From: Nocardia shimofusensis NBRC 100134
GTDB lineage: Bacteria; Actinomycetota; Actinomycetes; Mycobacteriales; Mycobacteriaceae
NCBI RefSeq assembly: GCF_001613125.1
Contig: NZ_BDBT01000033.1
Span: forward strand, 1-64,000
Direction of reading: 5' to 3'
Length of the DNA: 64,000 nt
A program made the position numbers and the translations under genes. Shown here one piece after another: positions 7,754 through 16,801 of the stretch (positions within the stretch are counted from its first letter, which is position 1; every line of letters starts with the position of its first letter). Below the pieces are notes generated by a model. That model searched no databases. It was given only the letters and a program-made list of their open reading frames with translations, and was not told where the DNA came from.

Positions 7754-9658
7754 TCAGCCGGTGGCGAAGTCGCTGGCGCTGCCCATGGCTTGGACTTCCA
7801 GGCTCTTGCGGTACTGCTCCAGGGCGACGAGATCGCCGAAGAGCGCCAGGTATTCGTCGGTGTTGTCGCCCGCCGACAGGCGCTGGAGTTTGGACTTCAG
7901 GGTGGCGATCTGGCGGCCCACGTGGGCTTCCTGAGTGCGAGCAAGCAGTCCCGTGATGACGCGAGGCATGTCGTTGATGGACTTCACCGGGATGGGGGTG
8001 CCCGCCAGTTCCGAGACCAGGGCTCGCAGGGTGAGGTCATCGGTGGCGTCGGCGACGGCGTTCACCCATTCGGCGCCGCTGAGGCCGCACGAGGCGCCGC
8101 CCGCTTCCGCGATCGCGGTGCGGATGGCGATGTAGGCGGGGTGGGTGAAGGCTTCCGTTTCCAGGGCGTCGAAGGCGTTGCCTGCGATGGCGGGGTATTG
8201 CAGTGCCGCGCAGAGGGTTTGGCGCTGCGGGAGCAGGACCGGGTCGTTGGGGTTGGGGCGCGCGGCGGGGTGTTCGGTGACCTTCGCGGCGGGGGCGCGC
8301 TTGGGGGCGATGCCGGGGCGACCGCCCTTCTTCGCTTCCTCACCGACGCGGCGGACGACGGTCTGGATGTCGTCCCAGCCGACCCAGCCGGCCAGGCGGG
8401 TGGCGTAGGCCTTGCGGGTGGCGTTGTCCTTGATCTGGGCGACCACGGGGACCGCGCGGCGCAGCGCCTCGACCTGGCCCTCGACGGTGTCGAGGTTGTG
8501 CTCGGCGAGCAAGCCCTTGATCACGAACTCGTACAACGGGGTTCGGCGGGCGACGAGGTCGCGGACGGCGGCGTCGCCGTGGCGCTGGCGCAGGTCGCAC
8601 GGGTCCTGGCCGTCGGGGGCTACGGCAATATAGGTCTGGCCGGCGAGCTTCTGATCGCCGGAGAAGGCTTTCAAGGCGGCGGCCTGACCGGCGGCGTCGC
8701 CGTCGAAGGTGTAGATGATCTCGCCGCGCCAGAAGTTGTCGTCCATGAGCAGGCGGCGCAGGATCGCCATGTGCTCCTCGCCGAAGGCGGTGCCGCAGGA
8801 GGCGACGGCGGTGGTGACGCCGGCCAGGTGCATGGCCATGACGTCGGTGTAGCCCTCGACGACGACGGCTTGGCGGCTCTTGGCGATGTCGCGCTTGGCG
8901 AGGTCGAGGCCGAAGAGCACCTGGGACTTCTTGTACAGCAACGTTTCCGGGGTGTTGATGTACTTGCCGGGCATGGTGTCGTCGTCGAAGAGCTTGCGGG
9001 CGCCGAAGCCGATGACCTCGCCGCCGAGGTTGCGGATCGGCCACAGCAGCCTGCGGTGGAAGCGGTCGATGGGGCCGCGTTTGCCTTGTTTGGACAGGCC
9101 GGCGGCTTCCAGTTCCTTGAATTCGAAGCCCTTGCGGAGCAGGTGCTTGGTGAGGGTGTCCCAGCCGGCGGGGGCGTAGCCGCAGCCGAAGTGGCGGGCG
9201 GCGTCGGCGTCGAAGTCGCGGTCGGTGAGGAACGTGCGGGCGGTCGCGGCTTCGGGGGTGGCGAGCTGGGCCATGTAGTACTCGTGGGCCGCGGCGTTGG
9301 CGGCGACCAGGCGGGAGCGGGTGCCGCGGTCGCGCTGCACGGAGGTGCCGCCGCCCTCGTAGTTGATCTGGTAGCCGATGCGGTCGGCCATCTGCTCGAC
9401 GGCTTCGACGAAGCCGATGTGCTCGATCTGCTGGAGGAACTTGTAGACGTCGCCGCCCTCGCCGCAGCCGAAGCAGTGGAACAGGCCGTGGTTGGGGCGT
9501 ACATGGAAGGAGGGGGACTTCTCGTCGTGGAAGGGGCACAGGCCCTTCATGGAGTCCGCGCCCGCCCGTTTCAGGGCGACGTACTCGCCGACCACGTCTT
9601 CGATCCGAACGCGGTCGCGAATTGCCGCTATATCGCGATCTGGAAGTCGTCCGGCCAC
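7754..9658 (-). CDS. dnaG: DNA primase DnaG
   Basis: A 634-aa primase that lays RNA primers for the replication fork. Domains in order: N-terminal zinc-binding domain with CPFHDEKSPSFHV and CFGCGEGG (residues about 40-65), the catalytic RNA-polymerase core, and a Toprim fold with VEGYTDVMAMH (about 267) and a later metal-binding DGDAAG. The helical C-terminal region, which binds DnaB in other bacteria, is present. The length is normal and the start is GTG at 9658. It lies 33 bases downstream of dgt, as in mycobacteria, so the two are probably co-transcribed. Confidence 0.97.
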   Translation of the reverse strand: MAGRLPDRDIAAIRDRVRIEDVVGEYVALKRAGADSMKGLCPFHDEKSPSFHVRPNHGLFHCFGCGEGGDVYKFLQQIEHIGFVEAVEQMADRIGYQINYEGGGTSVQRDRGTRSRLVAANAAAHEYYMAQLATPEAATARTFLTDRDFDADAARHFGCGYAPAGWDTLTKHLLRKGFEFKELEAAGLSKQGKRGPIDRFHRRLLWPIRNLGGEVIGFGARKLFDDDTMPGKYINTPETLLYKKSQVLFGLDLAKRDIAKSRQAVVVEGYTDVMAMHLAGVTTAVASCGTAFGEEHMAILRRLLMDDNFWRGEIIYTFDGDAAGQAAALKAFSGDQKLAGQTYIAVAPDGQDPCDLRQRHGDAAVRDLVARRTPLYEFVIKGLLAEHNLDTVEGQVEALRRAVPVVAQIKDNATRKAYATRLAGWVGWDDIQTVVRRVGEEAKKGGRPGIAPKRAPAAKVTEHPAARPNPNDPVLLPQRQTLCAALQYPAIAGNAFDALETEAFTHPAYIAIRTAIAEAGGASCGLSGAEWVNAVADATDDLTLRALVSELAGTPIPVKSINDMPRVITGLLARTQEAHVGRQIATLKSKLQRLSAGDNTDEYLALFGDLVALEQYRKSLEVQAMGSASDFATG

Positions 9659-9691
9659 GGGTTGCAGTCTAGCCGCGCGGCCGGGGCCTGA

Positions 9692-10960
9692 TCACCCGGC
9701 CAGCTCGGTGGCCATGCGCTCGAGGCGGCTCTCGGTGTAGGACGCGATCTGGTCGATGACCACCCGCACGCGGGCGGTGTCGGTGTCGGCTTCGTGCCAC
9801 CACGGCAGCAATGGGGGGTCCAGGTGGTGTGGGGCGGATTCCAGCAGGCCCGCGGCGACTTCCTGGATGCGCTGGCGCTGGACGGCCTGGCGTTGTTTGT
9901 GGACCGGATCGAACATGACGTAGCGCAGGGCGAAGGTTTTGAGGATGGTGACCTCCGCGGCGGCGATCTGCGGAATCTCCAGGTCGGCGGCGTAGCGGAT
10001 CAGCGGGCCGGGGCCCGCGACGGCGCGGGTGGCGGTGATGGCCGCGGTGGCGAAGCGGCCGACCAGCTCGCTGGTGAGGCGTTTGAGGGCGACCGAGGCG
10101 GTGAAGGAGCCGTCGTAGTGGAAGACGTCGGCGAGGACCGGGAGTTCGGACAGGCGGTGGGCGGCCTCGACCAGGTCGTCGACAGGGATCTCGGGGTGCT
10201 GGCGGTGGCCCATCCGGGCGAGGGCTTCGCGCTCGGCGGGGTCGGCGAGGGCGCGCAGGTCGATGCGGCCGTCGATCACGCCGTCCTCGACGTCGTGCAC
10301 GGAGTAGGCGACGTCGTCGGACCAGTCCATGATCTGGCATTCGAGGCTGCGCACGCGGTCGGGGGCGTCCTTGCGGATCCAGGCCAGGCGGTCGGTGTCG
10401 ATGTCGTAGGCGCCGAATTTGGTGCCGGGACCTGTTCTGCCCCAGGGGTATTTGATGGACGCGTCGAGGGCGGCGCGGGTGAGGTTCAGGCCCGCGCTGA
10501 CGCCGTCGAGGGTGAGGATCTTGGGTTCCAGGCGGGTGAGGATGCGCAGGTTCTGGGCGTTGCCTTCGAAGCCGCCGTAGGCGTCGGCCCAGGTGTCGAG
10601 GGCCTTCTCGCCGTTGTGGCCGTAGGGCGGGTGGCCGATGTCGTGGGCGAGGCCGGCCAGGTCGACGAGGTCGGGGTCGGCGCCGAGGCCGTCGGCGATG
10701 CTGCGGCCGATCTGGGCGACCTCGAGGGAGTGGGTGAGGCGGGTGCGCGGTGTGTCGCCGTCGCGGGGGCCCATGACCTGGGTTTTGTCGGCCAGGCGGC
10801 GCAGGGCCGCCGAATGCAGCACGCGGGCGCGGTCGCGGGCGAATTCGGAGCGGTGGCCGACGGTGAATTCGGCTTCGGGGGAACCGAATCCGGCGGTCTT
10901 GCGGGCTTCGGTGACCATTCGCTCGCGGTCGTGTCCGGTGTATTCGTTCATGGTGTCCAT
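9692..10960 (-). CDS. dgt: Deoxyguanosinetriphosphate triphosphohydrolase-like protein
   Basis: A 422-aa HD-domain dNTPase that removes triphosphate from dGTP or other dNTPs. The metal-binding signature is clear: RTRLTHSLEVAQ, then LAHDIGHPPYGHNGE (HD motif) and a later MDWSDDVAYSVHD. The start could be ATG 10960 or a second ATG three codons in; both give a normal-length protein. It is upstream of dnaG on the same strand, linking nucleotide-pool control with replication. Confidence 0.93.
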   Translation of the reverse strand: MDTMNEYTGHDRERMVTEARKTAGFGSPEAEFTVGHRSEFARDRARVLHSAALRRLADKTQVMGPRDGDTPRTRLTHSLEVAQIGRSIADGLGADPDLVDLAGLAHDIGHPPYGHNGEKALDTWADAYGGFEGNAQNLRILTRLEPKILTLDGVSAGLNLTRAALDASIKYPWGRTGPGTKFGAYDIDTDRLAWIRKDAPDRVRSLECQIMDWSDDVAYSVHDVEDGVIDGRIDLRALADPAEREALARMGHRQHPEIPVDDLVEAAHRLSELPVLADVFHYDGSFTASVALKRLTSELVGRFATAAITATRAVAGPGPLIRYAADLEIPQIAAAEVTILKTFALRYVMFDPVHKQRQAVQRQRIQEVAAGLLESAPHHLDPPLLPWWHEADTDTARVRVVIDQIASYTESRLERMATELAG

Positions 10961-11024
10961 AGCGTCACTACCTGCCCTGCGTGTTGTGGCTGCACTGCCT
11001 GTCCGTCGCTGCCTCGCACAGCCG

Positions 11025-11720
11025 TCACTGCCCCGCCGTGTAAGGGAAGTCGGCGGAGAAATGGGTCAGCTGGTACCAGAGCAGGGCGAAGGTCTCGCGG
11101 AAGATGCCGTGGGCCTGGGATTCGCGGGTGTAGACGGCGGGGCCGGTGCGGGTGGGGGCGGTCCAGGCCCGCAGGCCGTCGTCGCGGGCCATGGTGCGGG
11201 TGCGCAGGGAATGCCAGGGGTCGCTGACGAGGGCGACCGAGGACCAGCCCTGTTCGGCCATGGCGTCGGACACGGCTTCGACGCTGCGCAGGGTGTCGGA
11301 GCCGGTTTCCACGGCGAGGATGGCGTCGCCGGGGATGCCGCGGTCTTCGAGGTAGTTCTTGCCGGAGGCGGCTTCGGTGTAGAGGTCGCCTTCCTGTTTG
11401 CCGCCGACTGTGATGACGCGCGGGGCGACGCCCGCCTCGAAGAGGTCGTAGGCCTGATCCAGGCGGGCTTCGAACACCGACGACGGGGTGCCAGAGTACT
11501 GGGCGGCGCCGAGGACGACGATGGCGTCGGCGGGGGTGTAATCGTTGATCCGGGCGACCTGCCATACGCGCACCGCGGTGCCGCCGACCACGATCAACGC
11601 CATCAAAACAGCGCCCGCGACACCGCGCCTGATCCAGCGCGCGAGGCCTGGGCCGAAGCCTCGGCGCAGCCCGGATTCGTGGGTCGAAGCCGAGTGGGCG
11701 CGGGGGGCAGGCGAGATCAC
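11025..11720 (-). CDS. YdcF family (DUF218) membrane-anchored protein
   Basis: A 231-aa protein with an N-terminal transmembrane helix (about residues 32-52), then the DUF218/YdcF core: DAIVVLGAAQYSGTPS, an ITVGGKQEGD region, and LVSDPWHSLRTRTMA, matching the conserved Asp-Pro-x-His-x-x-R pattern of the family. The fold is Rossmann-like and several members bind AdoMet, but the physiological role is unknown; in some bacteria related proteins affect envelope or vancomycin sensitivity. It lies 64 bases upstream of dgt on the same strand. Confidence 0.85.
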   Translation of the reverse strand: MISPAPRAHSASTHESGLRRGFGPGLARWIRRGVAGAVLMALIVVGGTAVRVWQVARINDYTPADAIVVLGAAQYSGTPSSVFEARLDQAYDLFEAGVAPRVITVGGKQEGDLYTEAASGKNYLEDRGIPGDAILAVETGSDTLRSVEAVSDAMAEQGWSSVALVSDPWHSLRTRTMARDDGLRAWTAPTRTGPAVYTRESQAHGIFRETFALLWYQLTHFSADFPYTAGQ

Positions 11721-11795
11721 TCCCCAAGTTTGCCAGGCGGGGGCCGCCGAGCAGGTGCGGCGGCCGTGACTGTGATCACCCGGACGTTGCCGTGC

Positions 11796-12470
11796 TCACC
11801 AGCCTCGGGCGCGCCACTCCCCCAGATGCGGGCGTTCGGCGGCCAGGGTGGTGTCGTCGCCGTGGCCGGGGTAGACGAAGGCGTCGTCGTAGCGGTCGAA
11901 CAGTTTGGTGGTCACGTCGGTGAGCAGGGAGTCGAAGGCCTCGGGTGAGTGGGTCTTGCCGACGCCGCCGGGGAAGAGCGAATCGCCGGTGAAGATGTGG
12001 GCGCGGCCGGTGGGCTCGGTGAGTACCAGGGCGATCGAGCCGGGGGTGTGGCCGCTGAGATGGATGACGTCGAGGGCGAGGTCGCCGACGTCGAAGGTCT
12101 CGCCGTCTTCGAGCAGGCGGTCGGGTGTCACCGGGAGGGCGTCGGCGTCGAGGGCGTGCGCGGCGGTGGGGACGCCGAGGGTCTCGGCGACCCGTTCGAG
12201 GGCCATCCAGTGGTCGCGGTGCTGGTGGGTGGTGATGACGAAACGGACCTTGCCGGGCATCTCCTGTTCGACCAGCTCGAGGATGCGGTCGGCTTCGTTC
12301 GCGGCGTCGATGACGACGGCGGAGCTGCTGGCGGCACACTGCACGAGGTAGACGTTGTTGTCCATCCCGCCGACGGACATCTTGATGATGCGGGCACCGT
12401 CGAGGTCGCGTTGCTGAGGATTCGACCCGGAGGACACGTGGCCCGTGTACGGGCGGTCGATCGTGATCAC
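11796..12470 (-). CDS. MBL-fold metallo-hydrolase (glyoxalase II-like)
   Basis: A 224-aa single-domain metallo-beta-lactamase-fold hydrolase. The binuclear metal motif is THQHRDHW (HxHxDH); further ligands lie in HLSGHTPG, FTGDSLF and YPGHGDDT. The overall layout is that of hydroxyacylglutathione-hydrolase-like or mycothiol-dependent hydrolases. I use GTG at 12470 because a longer frame to 12578 would run through the promoter and signal-peptide region of the divergent gene. The 52-bp gap between the two starts must hold both promoters. Substrate not determinable. Confidence 0.82.
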   Translation of the reverse strand: MITIDRPYTGHVSSGSNPQQRDLDGARIIKMSVGGMDNNVYLVQCAASSSAVVIDAANEADRILELVEQEMPGKVRFVITTHQHRDHWMALERVAETLGVPTAAHALDADALPVTPDRLLEDGETFDVGDLALDVIHLSGHTPGSIALVLTEPTGRAHIFTGDSLFPGGVGKTHSPEAFDSLLTDVTTKLFDRYDDAFVYPGHGDDTTLAAERPHLGEWRARGW

Positions 12471-12522
12471 CCCGACGATGCTATTGCACGCCGGGAGCAG
12501 GATCGGGCTATACATTCGTGTC

Positions 12523-14502
12523 ATGTCGTCGCGCCCGAAAAGCTGTGGCCGCTGGTTCCCCCGGGCGGTTGCCGGCACTGTGCTCCTGATCTTCGCGCTA
12601 CTGGGCTCCGTGCCCGTTTCCGCGGAGCCGCCCGCCCGGATGGGCGACTACGTGGTCGACTCGGCGGGGGCGCTGACGGGCGACGACGCGGGGCGGGTGC
12701 GGGTGGCGGTGGACCGGCTCTACACCGATCACCGGGTCCGGCTGTGGGTCTACTACGTCGAAGACTTCGACGGGAAGTCGGCGCAGCAATGGGCGGCGCA
12801 GACCGCGAGCGCGTCCGGGTTCGGTTCGCGCGACATGCTGCTCGCCGTCGCCACCGGCGCGCGGGAGTACTGGCTGGACGGCGACGCGCCCAGCGGAGTC
12901 AGCGACCAGGAGCTCGACAATGTGCTGGCGAACGAGGTCGAGCCCGCATTGCGCGACAGCCGGTGGGCGGATGCGGCCGTGCTGACCGCCGACGGGATCG
13001 GCACGGCGATCAGCGGCGGCGGTGGCAGCGTGAAGGGCCTGCTGATCGTGGCGCTCATCGTGGCGGCGGGCCTGGCCGCGCTGGTGTGGTGGTCGCGCAG
13101 GCGCAGGAAGCGGCGAGCGGCCGCCGAGCTGGCCGCGGCCCGGCAGATCGACCCCGACAACACCGCCGCGCTGGCGGCGCTGCCGCTGGAGGCCCTGCAC
13201 GCGCGGTCCCGCGAGGTGCTGGTGGAGATCGACGACGCGCTGCGCGCCAGTGACGAGGAATTGCAGCTGGCGATCGGCGAATTCGGCGCCACGGCCACGG
13301 CGCCGTTCAGCGCCGCGGTGAGCAATGCGAAGGCGGCCGCGGCGCAGGCCTTCCGCATACGTCAGCAGCTCGACGACAATATTCCCGAGACGCCGCAGGA
13401 GCAGCATCGCCTGCTGATGGAATTGCTCACCACGGCCGGGCGCGCCGATCGCGAACTCGATGCCAGGGTGGCCGAATTCGACGCGATGCGCGATCTGCTC
13501 ATCGACGCCCCGAACCGGCTCGACGGGCTGACCCGCGATCTGGTGGAGCTGACCGGGCGCACACCCGCCTCGGAGGCCGAACTGGCCCGGCTGACGGCCG
13601 CGCATCCGGCGAGTGTGCTGGCTCCGATCGCCGACAATGTGCGGATGGCGGGCGAGCGGATCGCCTTCGCCGAGCAGAACATCGACGCCGCGCGGACAGC
13701 GCTCGGCCTTCCGGTCGGGCAGCAGGGCGGTGCGGTCGCGGCGATCCGGACCGCGGAGAGCGCGATCGGGCAGGCCAGGACATTGCTGGACGCAGTCGAC
13801 AACGCGGCGTCGAACATCCAGCAGGCGCGCGACGGGCTACCCGCGGCGCTGGACGAACTGCGCAAGGACATCGCGGCCGCGGCCGAACTGGCCGGCTACG
13901 GCGGCGCGGAGCTGGCGGCCGCTGTCACCGCCGCGCAGCAGACGCTGGACACCGCCGCCGGAGAAGCCGACAGCGACCCGTTGAGCGCGTTCCACGCCGC
14001 GGTCTCCGCGGACGCCGAACTCGATCGCGCGGCCGCGGCCGCCACCGATCGCAAGCTGGCCGCCGAGGATCTGCGCAGGCGGCTCGAGAGTGCGCTCATC
14101 GACGCGCAGACCCGGGTGACCGCCGCCTCGGACTACATCAGCACCCGTCGCGGCGGGGTCGACGCGACCGCGCGCACGCGCCTGTCGGAGGCTCAGCGTC
14201 ACCTCGATGCCGCTCGCGGATCGGCGGGCGGCGATCCGGCGGGGGCGTTGGGGCATGCCAGGGCGGCGGCCGATCTGGCGGGCCGGGCGTTGCGGGAGGC
14301 GCAGACCAGCGTGAACGCGTGGGAGCAGAACACCACCCCGTTCTCGGGTCCGGGCAACAGCACGGGCGCGATTCTGGGCGGCATCATCGTCGGGGAGATT
14401 TTGCGCGGGGCGGCGGGCGGATCGCGACACCGGTCGGGGGGCTTCCATCCGAGGTCGTTCGGCGGGTCGGCGGGTCGCGGAGGACGCGGCGGGCGGTTCT
14501 GA
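12523..14502 (+). CDS. Secreted/membrane TPM-domain protein (Rv2345-like)
   Basis: A 659-aa protein with a signal peptide (residues 1-37, ending VPVSAEP). It is followed by a TPM domain (MGDYVVDSAGALTGDD..., about 40-170; a phosphatase or assembly-factor-like domain facing the outside), then a transmembrane helix (about 168-190) followed by basic residues. A long alanine-rich helical/coiled region to about 600 comes next, and a glycine/arginine-rich C-terminus (GGSAGRGGRGGRF). Length and position match Rv2345. The likely role is in envelope quality control or assembly, inferred from the TPM domain only. Confidence 0.85.
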   Translation: MSSRPKSCGRWFPRAVAGTVLLIFALLGSVPVSAEPPARMGDYVVDSAGALTGDDAGRVRVAVDRLYTDHRVRLWVYYVEDFDGKSAQQWAAQTASASGFGSRDMLLAVATGAREYWLDGDAPSGVSDQELDNVLANEVEPALRDSRWADAAVLTADGIGTAISGGGGSVKGLLIVALIVAAGLAALVWWSRRRRKRRAAAELAAARQIDPDNTAALAALPLEALHARSREVLVEIDDALRASDEELQLAIGEFGATATAPFSAAVSNAKAAAAQAFRIRQQLDDNIPETPQEQHRLLMELLTTAGRADRELDARVAEFDAMRDLLIDAPNRLDGLTRDLVELTGRTPASEAELARLTAAHPASVLAPIADNVRMAGERIAFAEQNIDAARTALGLPVGQQGGAVAAIRTAESAIGQARTLLDAVDNAASNIQQARDGLPAALDELRKDIAAAAELAGYGGAELAAAVTAAQQTLDTAAGEADSDPLSAFHAAVSADAELDRAAAAATDRKLAAEDLRRRLESALIDAQTRVTAASDYISTRRGGVDATARTRLSEAQRHLDAARGSAGGDPAGALGHARAAADLAGRALREAQTSVNAWEQNTTPFSGPGNSTGAILGGIIVGEILRGAAGGSRHRSGGFHPRSFGGSAGRGGRGGRF

Positions 14503-14706
14503 ACCCGGAATCCGGGCGGCACTCGTGGTGCCGCCCGGATCGGGCATTGCGGCGCCGCCCTGGTCGGGCTTCCCGGCGCCTCCCGGGGCGATCGCCGTGG
14601 CGCCGCCCGGGGTGGTCTGTCGGACGTGGATCGGTTCGGTCCGGGTACCGCGGATCGCTCGTCGGGCCGCGTGCCGGACGAGTCCGGACCGGCTACCCGG
14701 GCGAGG

Positions 14707-15987
14707 TCAGGCGTCGATGGGTTCGGCGGCCAGCGTGGACAACTCGCGGGCGACCGCTCGTGGCAGCCGGGCGGCCGCTGCTCCCCCGCCGAGGATTCCG
14801 ACACACAGGCGGCCGGCGAAGGTGTAGACGAGGAAGGTGACCGCGGCGGAGCTGCCGGTCGAGGGGCGGGGATGGGCGCTGACGTAGACGATTTCGTAGT
14901 CCGAGAGCGTGAGGCCGGGCGGGGTGGGCAGCTCGGGGACCCGGCCGGTGTTGGTGATGGCCACGTGGCCTGCGGTGGAGTGGACGCGGCGGGGGCCGAA
15001 GAACTCGGGGAAGTGCAGGACCGACTGCTGGGTCACGCCCTCGGCGAGGTCGTGGTTCAGTCGCGCCGCGATGCGTTTGGCCAGAGCGACGAAGCCGGTG
15101 CCCGGGCCGATTTCGGCGGCGAATCCCGCCAGGCCCGCCATGTTGGTGCCTTCCTGCGCGGCGACGGGTGGGTCGAAGCGGTTGCGCAGGTCGACCGGGT
15201 AGACACAGGTCAGGGGGATCGGTCCCTTGGTGGCGGCGCCGGTTTCGGCTTCGCCCTTGCCTGCCGCGTAGGCGCGCAGCAGGGCGGCGGTGACCAGGCC
15301 GTTCACGCTCACGCCGTAGTGGCGGCCGACCGCGATGATGTGCTCGGTGGACGCTTCGTCGAGCAGGACGCGTTCCGGGCGGGCGATGGTGGGCGGTGCG
15401 GGTTCGGGCGGGTCCAGCGGGAGCGCGGTGTCGGCGGGTGAGAGCGGCACGGTCACTTCCTCGAGCCCGGAGATGGCGCTGCGCCGGGCGCCGCGGCGAA
15501 CCGCGTAGTACTCCAGTGACTGCGGAAGCTCGTGTGGCACAACGGCCGTCGCGCCGTCGGTGACGCTTTCGGGGTGCACGCGTTCGGTGTAGTGCTGCCA
15601 CAGGCGCACGAACAGCGCGACGCAGTGGCCGGCGTCGGCGACAGCGTGGTGGACGAACAGTGTCACCCGGGTCCGGCCCTCGCCGGGGACGATGTCCAGG
15701 TAGGCGAGCTGGTGGCGTGGATCCATCGGCTCGGGCGGGATGCGCACCTCGTCGATGTCGCCCGGTTGCACCCAGGCGCCCATGTGACCGATGGGCCGAA
15801 GCAGCCAGCCGCCGCCCGCGCCGTCCTCGCCGATCCGGCAGACCAGCACCGGATACTCGCGCTGCAGGGCGGTGAAAGCCGCTCGCAGCGCGTCGATCTC
15901 GAGCTCACCCCGTACTACGACCGAGCGCCCGGTATACGTGCCGTGCCGCACGAACCGAGCCTCCGACGGCGCGAGTTCGCGCACCAC
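14707..15987 (-). CDS. PapA-like condensing acyltransferase
   Basis: A 426-aa member of the condensation-domain-like acyltransferase superfamily (PapA5 type). The catalytic motif HHAVADAG (HHxxxD) is intact and a later DLRNRFDPP segment matches the structural DFG-like loop region. PapA proteins move acyl chains onto polyketide or glycolipid hydroxyls in mycobacteria. No polyketide or NRPS genes are nearby, so the acceptor is unknown. GTG at 15987 is chosen because GGAAGAAG precedes it; longer versions would overlap the divergent TenA gene. Confidence 0.75.
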   Translation of the reverse strand: MVRELAPSEARFVRHGTYTGRSVVVRGELEIDALRAAFTALQREYPVLVCRIGEDGAGGGWLLRPIGHMGAWVQPGDIDEVRIPPEPMDPRHQLAYLDIVPGEGRTRVTLFVHHAVADAGHCVALFVRLWQHYTERVHPESVTDGATAVVPHELPQSLEYYAVRRGARRSAISGLEEVTVPLSPADTALPLDPPEPAPPTIARPERVLLDEASTEHIIAVGRHYGVSVNGLVTAALLRAYAAGKGEAETGAATKGPIPLTCVYPVDLRNRFDPPVAAQEGTNMAGLAGFAAEIGPGTGFVALAKRIAARLNHDLAEGVTQQSVLHFPEFFGPRRVHSTAGHVAITNTGRVPELPTPPGLTLSDYEIVYVSAHPRPSTGSSAAVTFLVYTFAGRLCVGILGGGAAAARLPRAVARELSTLAAEPIDA

Positions 15988-16129
15988 GACATCTTCTTCC
16001 CACACATCGAAGAGAGTGCGCGTAGCGGCGCCGGGACGCAAGCGGAGGCCGCGGCGTGTGGCAGTGCTGTGGCCTCGATCAGGCAGTGGCCGGGAGCTGG
16101 GGAACGGGGTGAGCTGCGAGACTGGCGGC

Positions 16130-16735
16130 ATGAGTCTCGCAGCGCGCCTGGAAGAAATCGGACGGCCGATGGTCGACGAGCAGCTCCGCCATCCCACGGT
16201 CGCGGGGATCGCCGCGGGCACCCTGCCCGACGCGGTGTTCCGCTCCTGGCTGGAACAGGATTACCTGTATCTGCTCGACTACATCCGGGTGTTCAGCCGG
16301 CTGGCTTGGCAGGCGCCCGACGCGCATCTCGGCGATCTCGTCGACCTCGCCCACTCGACGCTGCACGACGAGCTGGCGTTACACCGTTCCCTGGCCGCCG
16401 AATTCGGCGCCGACCTCGACCGTGCGGTCAAGGGCGCGCCGTGCGCGGCCTACACCGCGTTCCTGCTCGACGCGGCCGCCGACTACGGCGACGGCCTGGC
16501 GGCGTTGTACCCGTGTATGTGGGGCTATTCGACGCTGGGCGCGCGGCTGGCGCTCGACCCGCCCGCCGATCCGCGCTACCGGCGCTGGGTGGACACCTAC
16601 GCGGACCCGGCCTTCGCCGATCTCACTGGTCGCTGCGCGCAGATGCTCGACGAGTCGGGCGCGGATCCGGCGCGGGCGGAACGCTTTTTCGTCGAGGGGA
16701 TGCGCCACGAGCTGGCGTTCTGGGATGTCCCCTGA
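16130..16735 (+). CDS. TenA family thiaminase II-like protein
   Basis: A 201-aa all-helical protein of the TenA/PQQC family. It carries family marks such as FRSWLEQDYLYLLDY near the N-terminus, CMWGYSTLG in the middle and a terminal FFVEGMRHELAFWD with the conserved glutamate and tryptophan. TenA hydrolyses thiamin breakdown products to salvage the pyrimidine. No thi genes adjoin it. The ATG at 16130 follows a purine-rich stretch and is divergent from the PapA-like gene. Confidence 0.82.
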   Translation: MSLAARLEEIGRPMVDEQLRHPTVAGIAAGTLPDAVFRSWLEQDYLYLLDYIRVFSRLAWQAPDAHLGDLVDLAHSTLHDELALHRSLAAEFGADLDRAVKGAPCAAYTAFLLDAAADYGDGLAALYPCMWGYSTLGARLALDPPADPRYRRWVDTYADPAFADLTGRCAQMLDESGADPARAERFFVEGMRHELAFWDVP

Positions 16736-16753
16736 CGGCTGTTGCCGCACACA

Positions 16754-16791
16754 CGGACACCCGCCACCCGTCGAGCGGTGACGGGTGTCCG
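16754..16791. terminator. Bidirectional hairpin between tenA-like gene and glyS
   Basis: Arms CGGACACCCG (16754-16763) and CGGGTGTCCG (16782-16791) pair perfectly across an 18-nt loop, in the 66-bp gap between two convergent genes. There is no T-run, as is usual for actinobacterial terminators. Confidence 0.65.
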
Positions 16792-16801
16792 GGGGCTCGG
16801 G

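Noticed and set aside
7790..9691. 633-aa plus-strand frame opposite dnaG
   Set aside because: Antisense shadow of dnaG, made of Val/Gly/Ala runs typical of the complementary strand in GC-rich DNA.
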